64,000 nt of DNA, from assembly GCF_030812215.1 (NCBI RefSeq), contig NZ_JAUSSG010000010.1, positions 248,001 to 312,000 of the forward strand, given 5' to 3'. Source of the DNA: Variovorax boronicumulans. GTDB lineage: Bacteria; Pseudomonadota; Gammaproteobacteria; Burkholderiales; Burkholderiaceae_C. Positions 15,562 through 24,516 of this stretch are shown in pieces. A program made the translations under genes and the position numbers. Under the pieces are notes generated by a model. That model was given only the letters and a program-made list of their open reading frames with translations, made no database searches and was not told where the DNA came from. How positions within the stretch are numbered: position 1 is the stretch's first letter; each line of letters opens with the position of its first letter.

Positions 15562-17136
15562 CTACAACAGCATCTCGGGAACGATCGGGGCGATGAGCCG
15601 GTTGTAGAAGCGCTGGAAGAACCCTGACTCGGGCTCGGAGGTGAGGATCACCTCTTTCTCGCCGTCGTTGGTCAGCCACTGCAGCGTGCCGGTGTCCTTG
15701 GCCAGCCGCAGGCGGTAGGAGTTCTGCAGCTTGCTGATGTTGATGATGCGCAGCATCTCGCGCGCCAACTGCGGACTGTCGACCACCAGCCCCATCTCGG
15801 TGTTCTGGCTGGCCGAGCGAGGGTCGAGATTCATCGAGCCGATGAAGATGCGCGTCCTGTCGATGGCGGCGGTCTTGGCGTGCAGCCGCCCGAGCGACTT
15901 GCCGAACATGCCGAAGCGCTCGCCCTTGCTCGTGCGTTGCGGGCTCAGCTCGTACAGGTCGGCGCCGCTTTGCAGCAGCCGCTCGCGGTAGCGCGCATAG
16001 CCGGTGTGCACCAGCGGCTCGTCGTTGGCGGCGAGCGAATTGGTCAGCAGCGTGAGCTTGACCTTGCGCTTGGCCAGATCGTCGAATGCCGCCATGCCGC
16101 GTTCGCCCGGCACGAGGTACGGCGAGGTCAGGTCGACCTCGGTCTTGGCGTCCATCAGAAGCCCCCAGACCTTCATCGTCACGCTCGTGGAGATCGCTTC
16201 ATCGGCCGTCATCGTCTCGGGCTTGGTCGGCGGGTCGGCGATGGCGCGCGCCTCGCCCCACAGGAGGCCCATGCGGCCGCCATCGAGCTCTTCGGCGATC
16301 GGGCCATAGCCCAGGATGTCGGACGGCGGCAGCACGATCTTCGGCGGCGGCGCAGCCATGCCGATCCAGTCGTCGAACTCGGCGCTGCCGGGCGTGCGGC
16401 CGCCCTCGCCCTTCACGATGTCGGCAATGGGCCAGACCTGCACGCTGTTCCAGTAGGCATCGAAGATGGATTCGAGCTGCGGCACCACCTTGCCGACCAC
16501 CAGCGCATCCATGTCGATGAAGTTCTGCGCCTCGCTCAGCACGAAATACTCGTCGGCGATATTGCGGCCGCCCACCACCGCCATCGTGCCATCGGCGATG
16601 AAAAGCTTGTTGTGCATGCGGTGGTTGAGCCGCACGATCTCGAAGGGCGAGGCCACAAGACGCGAGAGAAAACCGTTGCGGCCGCAGCAGAACGGGTTGT
16701 AGAGCCGCACCTGCACATTGGGCGTTTCCGAGAGCGCCAGCAGCAATTGCTGGCTCCTGGCGGTGTAGAGGTCGTCCACCAGCACCCGCACCTTCACGCC
16801 CCGCGCCGCGGCCTCGCGCAGCGTGCGCAGCAGCAGGCGGCCGACGGCGTCGTTCTCGAGCTGGTAGTACTGCACCACCAGCGACTGCTGCGCGCGTTGC
16901 GCGAGCTGGATGCGCGCGTCGAGCGAATAGACGCCCAGCGGCATCAGCCGAAAGCCCGAATGCTCTCCCGGCGGCGTGGAAGCGGCCGCAATCCTGGCAA
17001 GCCTGGTCGATGGGTCGGCCAAGGCGGCGTGTTCGGCAGGGCGATCTTTCGCCGGCGGCAGCGAGCCGCAGGCGGCGAGCACGGCCAGAAGAAGGCCCGC
17101 GAACGCCATGCGCAGAAGTCGATCCCAGCCGTTCAT
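15562..17136 (-). CDS. Phospholipase D family lipoprotein (ClsC-like)
   Basis: A 524-residue protein with a lipoprotein signal peptide (lipobox LAAC, Cys at residue 23) and two HKD motifs, HNKLFIAD at about 175 and HAKTAAID at about 419, the two halves of the phospholipase D active site. The closest functional type is the ClsC/YmdC cardiolipin synthase branch, which transfers phosphatidyl groups. Alternative starts at 17151 and 17175 exist; 17136 gives the best signal peptide. It is the first gene of the lipid operon and is divergent from the peroxiredoxin. It may attach or exchange a headgroup on the lipid made by the downstream enzymes (inference). Confidence 0.85.
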   Translation of the reverse strand: MNGWDRLLRMAFAGLLLAVLAACGSLPPAKDRPAEHAALADPSTRLARIAAASTPPGEHSGFRLMPLGVYSLDARIQLAQRAQQSLVVQYYQLENDAVGRLLLRTLREAAARGVKVRVLVDDLYTARSQQLLLALSETPNVQVRLYNPFCCGRNGFLSRLVASPFEIVRLNHRMHNKLFIADGTMAVVGGRNIADEYFVLSEAQNFIDMDALVVGKVVPQLESIFDAYWNSVQVWPIADIVKGEGGRTPGSAEFDDWIGMAAPPPKIVLPPSDILGYGPIAEELDGGRMGLLWGEARAIADPPTKPETMTADEAISTSVTMKVWGLLMDAKTEVDLTSPYLVPGERGMAAFDDLAKRKVKLTLLTNSLAANDEPLVHTGYARYRERLLQSGADLYELSPQRTSKGERFGMFGKSLGRLHAKTAAIDRTRIFIGSMNLDPRSASQNTEMGLVVDSPQLAREMLRIINISKLQNSYRLRLAKDTGTLQWLTNDGEKEVILTSEPESGFFQRFYNRLIAPIVPEMLL

Positions 17137-17267
17137 GATGATGATTTCCATCTTTCGTTTTTCAGTCGCTGCCATGAATACGCTGGCCGGGGTGCGGCAG
17201 TTTCATTTCGCTTCTCCGAAAGGTGCGCCGTCCTAGAATTCGCGTCACACCTGCACGGAGTTACATC

Positions 17268-17831
17268 ATGGCCCGCTCGATCCTCTCACGCATCGCGCTG
17301 ACGACGGCCCTAGCCGCCCTTGGCGCTCTCGCACACCCCGCCTGGGCGGCCCTGGACATCGGCGACCCCGTACCCAAGTTCACCGCCAACGCCGCGCTGG
17401 GCGGCAAGACCTTCCGCTATTCGCTGGCCGACGCGCTGGCCAAGGGACCGGTGGTGTTGTACTTCTTTCCGGCGGCCGACTCCAACGATTGCTCGATCGA
17501 AGCCCACGCCTTCGCCGAGGCGGTGGATCAGTTCGCGGCTTTGGGTGCCAGCGTGATCGGCGTTTCGGCCGACGACATCGACACCTTGTCGAAGTTCTCG
17601 GTCAAGTCCTGTCAGAGCCGGTTTCCGGTGGCCTCGGACGAAGCCAAGACCGTGATCAACGGCTTCGACGCGCTGATGCAGACCCGCCCGGACTTCGCCA
17701 ACAGGCTGTCGTACGTGATCTCGCCGGACGGCAAGGTCGCCTATTACTACCAGAACCTGAATCCGGACAAGCATGTGGAGCGCATGCTGAATGCGGTGCG
17801 GGCGCTGCCGAAAGCCACGGCGGCGAAGTAA
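17268..17831 (+). CDS. Exported peroxiredoxin (AhpC/TSA, Bcp-like)
   Basis: A 187-residue thiol peroxidase with a Sec signal peptide (cleavage after about residue 27, AWA). The peroxidatic Cys is C75 in FFPAADSNDC, where Ser replaces the usual Thr of PxxxTxxC. A second Cys, C114 (VKSCQSRF), could resolve the disulfide. ATG at 17268 is preceded by ACGGAG with 7-nt spacing. An exported Bcp-type enzyme would detoxify peroxides, including lipid peroxides, in the periplasm. It is divergent from the lipid operon, with 131 bp between starts. Confidence 0.88.
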   Translation: MARSILSRIALTTALAALGALAHPAWAALDIGDPVPKFTANAALGGKTFRYSLADALAKGPVVLYFFPAADSNDCSIEAHAFAEAVDQFAALGASVIGVSADDIDTLSKFSVKSCQSRFPVASDEAKTVINGFDALMQTRPDFANRLSYVISPDGKVAYYYQNLNPDKHVERMLNAVRALPKATAAK

Positions 17832-17886
17832 GGCAAGCCAGCCGCTGGACCGCGGGTTTGGCGTGCATCGCGCAAAATCCCGCCCC

Positions 17887-19320
17887 ATGCAGCTCAACTA
17901 CATCGCCAACGCCGGCGTCCCGTCCTCCTCCGGCCGCACCCTCCCCGTCATCGATCCTTCCGACGGCCAGCCCTTCGACGAAATCCAGCGCAGCAATGCC
18001 GCCGACATCGACTCCGCCGTGCGCGCCGCGCGCGACTGCTTCGAAGGCGTGTGGCACAAGGTCAGCGCCGCCGACCGCAGCCGCCTGCTCTACAAGCTCT
18101 CACTGAAGATTGCCGAGCACGTCGACGAGCTCGCGCTGATCGAGCAGCGCGACTGCGGCAAGCCCGTCAAGCAGGCACGTGCCGATGCGGCGGCGCTGGT
18201 GCGCTACTTCGAGTTCTACGCCGGCGCCTGCGACAAGCTGCACGGCGAGACCATCCCCTACCAGGACGGCTATAGCGTCTTCACCTGGCGCGAGCCACAC
18301 GGCGTCACCGGCCACATCATTCCGTGGAACTACCCGATGCAGATCTTCGGACGCAGCGTGGGCGGTGCGCTGGCGGCGGGCAACGTATGCGTGGTGAAGC
18401 CGGCTGAAGACGCCTGCCTTTCGCTGATCCGCGTGGCGCAGCTCGCGGCCGAGGTCGGTTTTCCGGCCGGCGCGCTCAACATCGTGACGGGCTACGGCCA
18501 CGAGGTAGGCGATGCGCTCGCGCGGCACGAAGGCATCGACCACATCAGCTTCACCGGCAGCCCGAAGATCGGCACGCTGATCCAGCAGGTGGCGGCCGAA
18601 CGGCATTGCCCGGTCACGCTCGAACTGGGCGGCAAGAGCCCGCAGATCATCTTTGCCGATGCCGACCTCGATGCGGCCATTCCAGTCGTCATCAACGCCA
18701 TCGTGCAGAACGCCGGCCAGACCTGCTCGGCCGGTTCGCGCGTGCTGATCCAGCGCGCCATCTACGAGCCGCTGCTCGAGCGCCTCGGCCACGCCTTCGA
18801 AGCCCTGCGCGTCGGCCCCGCGGCCATGGACCTCGATGTCGGCCCGCTGATCCGCCAGACGCAGCAGCAGCGCGTGTGGGACTTTTTGAGCGACGCGCAA
18901 CATGCCGGCATCCCGATGGTGGCGCAGGGCGTCGTTGTCGAGGAAGCACCCGAGACCGGCTTCTACCAGGCGCCCACCCTGCTGCGCGACGTGCCGGTCG
19001 GCCACCGCCTGGCGCAGGAAGAAGTGTTCGGCCCGGTGCTCGCGGCGATGCAGTTTGCCGACGAAGACGAGGCGGTGGCGCTGGCCAACGCCACCCAGTT
19101 CGGCCTGGTTGCCGGCGTGTGGACCGCCGACGGTTCGCGCCAGTTCCGCATGGCCCGGCGCGTGCGCAGCGGGCAGGTGTTCATCAACAACTACGGCGCG
19201 GGCGGCGGGGTTGAATTGCCTTTCGGCGGCGTGAAGTCGTCAGGCTACGGCCGCGAAAAGGGCTTCGAGGCGCTGTACGGCTTCACGACGCTCAAGACCG
19301 TCGCCGTCAAGCACGGCTAG
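17887..19320 (+). CDS. NAD(P)-dependent aldehyde dehydrogenase
   Basis: A 477-residue ALDH superfamily enzyme oxidising an aldehyde to a carboxylate. It shows the IIPWNYP cofactor-site motif, KPAE, catalytic E246 (LELGGKSP) and nucleophile C280 (NAGQTCSAG). The C-terminal PFGGVKSSGYGREKG is typical of the betaine/gamma-aminoaldehyde/phenylacetaldehyde-type group. It lies 55 nt downstream of the peroxiredoxin on the same strand. The natural aldehyde cannot be specified; fatty aldehydes from the neighbouring lipid operon are one possibility. Confidence 0.92.
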   Translation: MQLNYIANAGVPSSSGRTLPVIDPSDGQPFDEIQRSNAADIDSAVRAARDCFEGVWHKVSAADRSRLLYKLSLKIAEHVDELALIEQRDCGKPVKQARADAAALVRYFEFYAGACDKLHGETIPYQDGYSVFTWREPHGVTGHIIPWNYPMQIFGRSVGGALAAGNVCVVKPAEDACLSLIRVAQLAAEVGFPAGALNIVTGYGHEVGDALARHEGIDHISFTGSPKIGTLIQQVAAERHCPVTLELGGKSPQIIFADADLDAAIPVVINAIVQNAGQTCSAGSRVLIQRAIYEPLLERLGHAFEALRVGPAAMDLDVGPLIRQTQQQRVWDFLSDAQHAGIPMVAQGVVVEEAPETGFYQAPTLLRDVPVGHRLAQEEVFGPVLAAMQFADEDEAVALANATQFGLVAGVWTADGSRQFRMARRVRSGQVFINNYGAGGGVELPFGGVKSSGYGREKGFEALYGFTTLKTVAVKHG

Positions 19321-19330
19321 CAATAGGCTC

Positions 19331-19420
19331 TCCCCCAGGCTACGCGCACTTCGTGTCGCTTCGCCAACCCCCTCGCCGGGGGCGACACCAGCGGCCCGGC
19401 AAAGCCGGTTCCGCGGTGTC
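19331..19420 (+). repeat. Extragenic repeat with a C-tract/G-tract hairpin (comamonad type), copy 1
   Basis: A 90-bp element after the aldehyde dehydrogenase stop. CCCCC(A)GGCT begins it, CGTGTCGCTTCGCCA leads into a CCCCCTCGCCGGGGG hairpin, and CGACACC, CGGCCCGGC and GCCGG follow. The same order of blocks appears, inverted, at 53624-53699. It fills most of the gap between two convergent genes and could act as a terminator or REP-like site. Confidence 0.6.
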
Positions 19421-19443
19421 CCACGAAGGAGACGGGGAAAGTC

Positions 19444-20373
19444 TTACCCCAACGCTGTGTCCAACAACATCATCAGCACGAAGCCGAGCATCAGCCCGCT
19501 CGTCGCGAAGGCTTCGTGCCCCTTGCGGTGCGACTCGGGAATGATCTCGTGGCTGATCACGAACAGCATCGCGCCCGCCGCGAAACCCAGCCCCCACGGC
19601 AGCAGCAGTGCCGAATGGCCAACGACGGCCGCGCCCAACACGGCGCCCAGCGGCTCGACCAGCCCCGACACCATGCCGATCACGACCGCGAACCAGCGCT
19701 TGTAGCCGGCCGCCAGCAGCGCGACCGCAACCACCAGCCCCTCCGGCACGTCCTGGATCGCGATGCCGGTGGCCAGTGCGTCGGCGCGCAGCCCGTTGTT
19801 GCCCGCATAGCCCACGCCGATGGCCAAGCCTTCCGGCACGTTGTGCAGCGCGATCGCGAACACGAAGAGCCAGGTGCGCCGCAGTTGCTTTGCCGACTGC
19901 CCTTCGCGCCCCTTGATGAAGTGTTCGTGCGGGAGCACCCGGTCCATCACCATGAGCACGATCCCGCCCAGCAGGATGGCCGCGCCGATCACGCCGCCCG
20001 CAGCCCAGCTGCCGCCGCCGAAGACGCCGATGTTCTTCGCCGCGTCGAGGCCGGGAATGATCAGCGAGAAGGCGCAGGCCGCCAGCATCACGCCGGCGCC
20101 GAAACCGAAAAGAGTGTCCTGCAGCCGCTCGGGCAGCTTCTGCGAGAACACCACGGGCAGCGTGCCCAGCGCGGTTGCCAGCGCGGCCATGGAGCCGCCG
20201 AGCAATGCGTTCCACACCACCGGATCGGACCGCACGAACTGCCAGAACTGCGAGGCCAGCGCCAGCGCGCCTGCGGTGACGATGGCCAGCCCGATCCATT
20301 CGCGCACCGAGGGCGTCGGCCTCGACCGGGCCGTGGCGACCGTGCCCTGCGGGTGTTGCGGCTCGTCGTTCAT
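19444..20373 (-). CDS. ZIP family divalent metal transporter
   Basis: A 309-residue membrane protein with about eight segments and the ZIP metal-site motifs HNVPEGLAIG and QDVPEG in the fourth/fifth helix region and HEIIPESH near the C-terminus. ZIP proteins import Zn, Fe or Mn into the cytoplasm. The start lies 11 nt after the stop of the superoxide dismutase gene, so the two form an operon. That context suggests manganese or iron supply for the enzyme (inference). Confidence 0.9.
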   Translation of the reverse strand: MNDEPQHPQGTVATARSRPTPSVREWIGLAIVTAGALALASQFWQFVRSDPVVWNALLGGSMAALATALGTLPVVFSQKLPERLQDTLFGFGAGVMLAACAFSLIIPGLDAAKNIGVFGGGSWAAGGVIGAAILLGGIVLMVMDRVLPHEHFIKGREGQSAKQLRRTWLFVFAIALHNVPEGLAIGVGYAGNNGLRADALATGIAIQDVPEGLVVAVALLAAGYKRWFAVVIGMVSGLVEPLGAVLGAAVVGHSALLLPWGLGFAAGAMLFVISHEIIPESHRKGHEAFATSGLMLGFVLMMLLDTALG

Positions 20374-20384
20374 GGGCGATGTCC

Positions 20385-21029
20385 TCAGCTGCCGGTGGCC
20401 GCAACGGCGGCGGCGTAACGCCGGGCCACCTCGGCCCAGTCCACCACGTTGTAGAACGCCGCGATGTATTCGGGACGGCGATTCTGGTACTTGAGGTAGT
20501 AGGCGTGCTCCCACACGTCCAGCCCGAGGATCGGCGTGTGGCCGGAGCCGATATCGCGCATCAGCGGGCTGTCCTGGTTGCCGCTGCTCTCCACCGCGAG
20601 CTTGCCGTCCCTGGCGACCGAGAGCCACGCCCAACCGCTGCCGAAGCGCGTAAGCGCAGCCTTGGTGAAGGCCTCCTTGAACGCGTCGAAGCCGCCCAGG
20701 TCGGTATCGATGGCCTTGCCGAGATCGCCCGTGGGCGTTCCGCCGCCGCCCTGGCCGGCGGGCGCCATCACGGTCCAAAACAGGCTGTGGTTGGCATGGC
20801 CGCCACCGTTGTTGCGCACCGGCGCACGCAGCGCCTCGGGCAACTGCTCGATGTCGACGATCAGTCGCTCGACCGGCGTGCCCTCGTGCGGCGTGTCCTT
20901 GACGGCCGCGTTGAGGTTGTTCACATAGGTCTGGTGGTGCTTGCCGTGGTGGATTTCCATCGTCTGCGCGTCGATGTGCGGTTCGAGCGCATCGAAGGCA
21001 TAGGGCAAGGCTGGGAGGGTGTACGGCAC
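20385..21029 (-). CDS. Superoxide dismutase, Mn-type
   Basis: A 214-residue Fe/Mn-family dismutase converting superoxide to H2O2 and O2 in the cytoplasm. Metal ligands are H27, H81, D171 and H175 (DVWEHAYY). Mn-type markers are [11 protein letters not shown] at 75-85 and Q152 in GNQDSP, whereas Fe enzymes use AQxWNH and a different Gln position. AAGGAG precedes the ATG. The promoter (21095-21123) carries a Fur-like box over the -10, and the ZIP transporter gene follows 11 nt downstream. Confidence 0.93.
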   Translation of the reverse strand: MPYTLPALPYAFDALEPHIDAQTMEIHHGKHHQTYVNNLNAAVKDTPHEGTPVERLIVDIEQLPEALRAPVRNNGGGHANHSLFWTVMAPAGQGGGGTPTGDLGKAIDTDLGGFDAFKEAFTKAALTRFGSGWAWLSVARDGKLAVESSGNQDSPLMRDIGSGHTPILGLDVWEHAYYLKYQNRRPEYIAAFYNVVDWAEVARRYAAAVAATGS

Positions 21030-21094
21030 GGTCGGAAGCTCCTTGATTGAAAGAGCCCTTTGCGTTGTCGACGTGTGCGTACTCAGGCACGCAG

Positions 21095-21123
21095 ATGATA
21101 GTAATTCGCATTGGCGACGTCAA
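21095..21123 (-). promoter_or_regulatory. Sigma70 promoter of the sod-ZIP operon
   Basis: On the minus strand TTGACG (21123-21118) and TATCAT (21100-21095) are separated by exactly 17 bp, each 5/6 to consensus. The predicted start of transcription is near 21088, giving a leader of about 59 nt. Confidence 0.65.
21096..21110. promoter_or_regulatory. Fur-like box overlapping the sod -10
   Basis: TGATAGTAATTCGCA matches the 7-1-7 Fur consensus TGATAATNATTATCA at 11 of 14 specified positions. It covers the -10 element of the sod promoter, so iron-loaded Fur would block transcription. This fits the known logic of Mn-SOD induction under iron starvation. Confidence 0.55.
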
Positions 21124-21220
21124 GACATCACACCTCGACATGCTGCAAACAAGCCAAATCGGACGGCTTCCGCGACGAGCCCGATACACTGCCCCGCGTC
21201 CTTCGAAAGGCTTTGCACCG

Positions 21221-21925
21221 ATGAAACTGCACCGCGTCCTGCCCCTCGTGTCGACCTTCCTGCTGCTGCTCCTCGGTGCCGGCGTCGCCTGTGCGCAACT
21301 CGCCACACCGCCGGCCGGCGACTACATCTACGAAGGCGGCGGTGGGTCGCTGCAGGTCAAGCCCAACGGACGCTTCAACATCACCACGGTCGGCTCGAAT
21401 GCCCACATGTGCACGCTGGACGGCACCATCGCGCGCGGCAAGGCCAAGATCGACGACACCGGCTGCGTGGTGAGCTTCACGCTCAAGGGCGGCAACGTCG
21501 AGGTCGCCACGAACGGCTCCGACGACTGTCGCCAGAGCTGCGGCATGCGCGCCTCCTTCGAGGGCATCTTCATCAAGCCGACGCCGGCCTGCGCCGACAA
21601 GGCGGTGGCCGCCACGCGCAAGACATTCAAGCGCCAGTACGACGCCAAGGACTACAGCGCCGCCCTGACCACCCTCACCCCCGTGCTCGGCGAGTGCGGC
21701 AAGACGCTCGACTGGATCACCACGGGCCGCGTGCGCAACGACCTGGCCTTGACCCAATTCAAGCTCGGCGACCGCGCGGGCTGCCTCAAGACGCTGGAGC
21801 CGCTGGCCGAGGACGCCGCGCGGACCGACCAGGGCGTGAAGGACAACTACCCGCCCGCCGACGCCGAGGACATCCTGCCCGTGGTCCGCGCAACCCGCAC
21901 GAACCTGAAGCTCTGCCGCGGCTAG
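21221..21925 (+). CDS. Exported Cys-containing hypothetical protein
   Basis: A 234-residue unrecognised secreted protein. It has a signal peptide (cleavage after about residue 25, VACA-Q). An N-terminal beta domain (GDYIYEGGGGSLQVKPNGRFNI) has paired Cys. The C-terminal helical region looks TPR-like (KTFKRQYDAKDYSAALTTL, then ALTQFKLGDRAGCLKTLEPL). About eight Cys in the mature part suggest periplasmic disulfides. ATG at 21221 is preceded by GAAAGG. It is divergent from the sod operon and is followed by the serine hydrolase on the same strand. Confidence 0.75.
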   Translation: MKLHRVLPLVSTFLLLLLGAGVACAQLATPPAGDYIYEGGGGSLQVKPNGRFNITTVGSNAHMCTLDGTIARGKAKIDDTGCVVSFTLKGGNVEVATNGSDDCRQSCGMRASFEGIFIKPTPACADKAVAATRKTFKRQYDAKDYSAALTTLTPVLGECGKTLDWITTGRVRNDLALTQFKLGDRAGCLKTLEPLAEDAARTDQGVKDNYPPADAEDILPVVRATRTNLKLCRG

Positions 21926-22011
21926 CCAGCCTCGCGAACAAGACTTCCGGAGACGGCGCCAAGACCGTCATGCCAGCCTTCCATCAACGACAAAAGGACG
22001 GAGACAACACC

Positions 22012-23295
22012 ATGAACTTCTTCAAGCGCACCCTGCGCACGGCCGTGCTCGGCCTCGGCCTGGCGATGCCGCTGCTGGCGGCCGCGCAGTCGCGGCCGAC
22101 CGCCTCCCCGGAGCGCGTCGGCCTGTCGACCGAGCGCCTGCAGATGCTCACCGACGTGCTCAAGGCCGACGTGGCCGCCGGCAAGATCCCCGGCGCGGTG
22201 CTGCTGGTGGCCCGCCAGGGCAAGGTGGCCTGGTTCGAGCCGGTCGGCAAGCTCGATGCGACCGCAGGCACGCCGATGCCGCGCGACGGCATCTTCCGCA
22301 TCTACTCGATGAGCAAGCCCATCACCTCTGTGGCCGCGATGATGTTGGTGGAAGATGGCCGCCTGAAGCTGGACGACCCGATCTCGGCGTACCTGCCCGA
22401 GTACGCCAGCATGACCGTCGGCATCGAGAAGCTCGGCGCCGACGGCAAGCCGGTGCTCGAGACCGTGCCCGCGCGCCGCCCGATCACCGTGCAGGACCTG
22501 ATGCGCCACACCTCGGGCCTGACCTATGGCTTCTTCGGGCCGGGCCTGGTCAAGCAGGCCTACAACGCGGCCGGCCTGGGCGCCAACGACCCGACCAACG
22601 CCGAGTTCTCGCAGCGCCTGGCCAAGCTGCCGCTGGCCTACCAGCCGGGCACCACCTGGGACTACAGCCAGTCGACCGACATCCTCGGCCGCGTGATCGA
22701 GGTGGTGTCGGGCCAGTCGCTCTACCAGTTCGAGAAGGCGCGCCTCTTCGATCCGCTGGGCATGAAGGACACCACCTACTACGTGCCCGAGCCGGCCCGC
22801 CAGTCGCGCATTGCCGAGCCGTTGCCCACCGACCGCAGCTTCGGCGTGGGCGCCGACCTGAACGACCCGCGCATCGTGCGCAAGCTCGAATCGGGCGGCG
22901 GCGGGCTGGTGTCGACGGCCGGCGACTACGCGCGCTTCCTGCAGATGCTGCTGAACGGCGGCTCGCTCGACGGCAAGCGCTACCTGGGCCCGCGCACCAT
23001 CGCGCTGATGACCGCCGACCATTCCAACGCGGGCGCCGGCATCACCCCCGGCCCGCTCTACCTGCCGGGACCGGGTTACGGTTTCGGGCTGGGCTTCGCG
23101 GTGCGCCGCAACGACGGCGAGGCGCCCTACCCCTCGGCCGGCGGCGAATACAACTGGGGCGGCGCGGGCGGCACCTACATGTGGGTCGACCCGAAGAACG
23201 AGATGTTCGTCGTGCTGATGCTGCAGTCGCCGAAATACCGGACACATTACAGATCCTTGACCCGGGACATGATTTATGCGGCGGTGATCAAGTAG
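22012..23295 (+). CDS. Exported serine hydrolase, class C beta-lactamase/esterase family
   Basis: A 427-residue protein with a signal peptide (cleavage near residue 25, AAAQ). The SxxK catalytic motif is S99-M-S-K102. DYSQSTD could supply the Tyr of the YxN-like motif, and RHTSGLTYG and GGGGLVSTAGDYARF are family hallmarks. Such enzymes are mostly esterases (EstB-type) or D-aminopeptidases, not true beta-lactamases. A ribosome site (AAGGACGGAG) precedes ATG 22012. The substrate is unknown. Confidence 0.9.
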   Translation: MNFFKRTLRTAVLGLGLAMPLLAAAQSRPTASPERVGLSTERLQMLTDVLKADVAAGKIPGAVLLVARQGKVAWFEPVGKLDATAGTPMPRDGIFRIYSMSKPITSVAAMMLVEDGRLKLDDPISAYLPEYASMTVGIEKLGADGKPVLETVPARRPITVQDLMRHTSGLTYGFFGPGLVKQAYNAAGLGANDPTNAEFSQRLAKLPLAYQPGTTWDYSQSTDILGRVIEVVSGQSLYQFEKARLFDPLGMKDTTYYVPEPARQSRIAEPLPTDRSFGVGADLNDPRIVRKLESGGGGLVSTAGDYARFLQMLLNGGSLDGKRYLGPRTIALMTADHSNAGAGITPGPLYLPGPGYGFGLGFAVRRNDGEAPYPSAGGEYNWGGAGGTYMWVDPKNEMFVVLMLQSPKYRTHYRSLTRDMIYAAVIK

Positions 23296-23352
23296 CCTGC
23301 TGCTCACAGGCTCTTGAGGCCTGGCGCAAAATCGGGCCCTCCCCTCGAAGCC

Positions 23353-24516
23353 ATGAAGAACAGCAGCAGCAGCCACAGCACCGTCATCCCGATCTCGCAG
23401 ATCGGCCGCACGCCACCCGCCGTGGCCGTGCCGGACATCGCCGTGCCCGCCACGGGCCGGCTGCACGACCGCCTGGGCCGCCCGCTGACCGACCTGCGCA
23501 TCAGCGTGACCGACCGCTGCAACTTCCGCTGCAGCTACTGCATGCCCAAGGATGTGTTCGACAAGGACTACAAGTACCTGCCGCACAGCGCGCTCCTGAG
23601 CTTCGAGGAAATGACGCGCCTGGCCCGCCTGTTCGCAGCGCACGGCGTACGCAAGCTCCGGCTCACCGGCGGCGAGCCGCTGCTGCGCAAGAACATCGAG
23701 GCGCTGATCGAGCAGCTGGCCGAGATCCGCACGCCCGACGGCGCACCGCTCGAACTCACGCTCACCACCAACGGCTCCCTCCTCGCACGCAAGGCCGCCG
23801 CGCTCAGGGCCGCCGGCCTGCAGCGCGTGACGGTGAGCCTGGACAGCCTGGACGACGCGGTCTTCCGCCACATGAACGACGTCGACTTTCCGGTGGCCGA
23901 CGTGCTGGCCGGCATCGACGCGGCGCAGGCCGCCGGCCTCGGGCCCATCAAGGTCAACATGGTGGTCAAGCGCGGCACCAACGAGCAGGAAATCCTGCCG
24001 ATGGCGCGCTACTTCCGCGAGCACCACGGCGGTAGCGTGGTGCTTCGCTTCATCGAATACATGGACGTGGGCGCCACCAACGGCTGGCGCATGGACGAGG
24101 TGCTGCCCTCGGCCGACGTCGTCGCGCGCATCGCAGAAGAATTTCCGCTGGTGCCGCTCGAAGCCACCACCCCCGGCGAAACCGCCCAGCGCTGGGCCTA
24201 TGCGGATGGCCGTGGCGAGATCGGCGTGATCAGCAGCGTGACCCAGGCCTTCTGCCACGACTGCAGCCGCGCGCGTCTGTCGACCGAGGGCAAGCTGTAC
24301 CTCTGCCTCTTCGCCAGCGCCGGCCACGACCTGCGCCCGCTGCTGCGCGGCGCCGCCAGCGACGACGACATCTCCTCGGCCATCGGCCACATCTGGCAGG
24401 GCCGGGCCGACCGCTACTCCGAGCTGCGCGCCCTGCGCGGTCCCGACGACGCTGCGCACGGCGATGCCGGCGACAAGGCGCCGCGCCGCGTCGAGATGAG
24501 CTACATCGGCGGATGA
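23353..24516 (+). CDS. moaA: GTP 3',8-cyclase MoaA (molybdenum cofactor biosynthesis)
   Basis: A 387-residue radical SAM enzyme that converts GTP to 3',8-cyclo-GTP, the first step of molybdopterin synthesis. The N-terminal cluster is C56xxxC60xxC63 (CNFRCSYC). The C-terminal cluster includes CHDC and a later Cys in YLCLF. The C-terminal GG needed for activity is present. An N-terminal extension of about 45 residues precedes the core. ATG of mobA overlaps its stop (ATGA), giving a moaA-mobA-moeA operon. Confidence 0.96.
   Translation: MKNSSSSHSTVIPISQIGRTPPAVAVPDIAVPATGRLHDRLGRPLTDLRISVTDRCNFRCSYCMPKDVFDKDYKYLPHSALLSFEEMTRLARLFAAHGVRKLRLTGGEPLLRKNIEALIEQLAEIRTPDGAPLELTLTTNGSLLARKAAALRAAGLQRVTVSLDSLDDAVFRHMNDVDFPVADVLAGIDAAQAAGLGPIKVNMVVKRGTNEQEILPMARYFREHHGGSVVLRFIEYMDVGATNGWRMDEVLPSADVVARIAEEFPLVPLEATTPGETAQRWAYADGRGEIGVISSVTQAFCHDCSRARLSTEGKLYLCLFASAGHDLRPLLRGAASDDDISSAIGHIWQGRADRYSELRALRGPDDAAHGDAGDKAPRRVEMSYIGG

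Noticed and set aside
22012-23295. Antibiotic-resistance beta-lactamase
   Set aside because: SxxK is present, but the overall pattern is that of EstB-type esterases; no KTG-type resistance signature was seen.
23296-23352. Molybdenum cofactor riboswitch before moaA
   Set aside because: Only 57 nt separate the genes and no Moco-like fold is visible.
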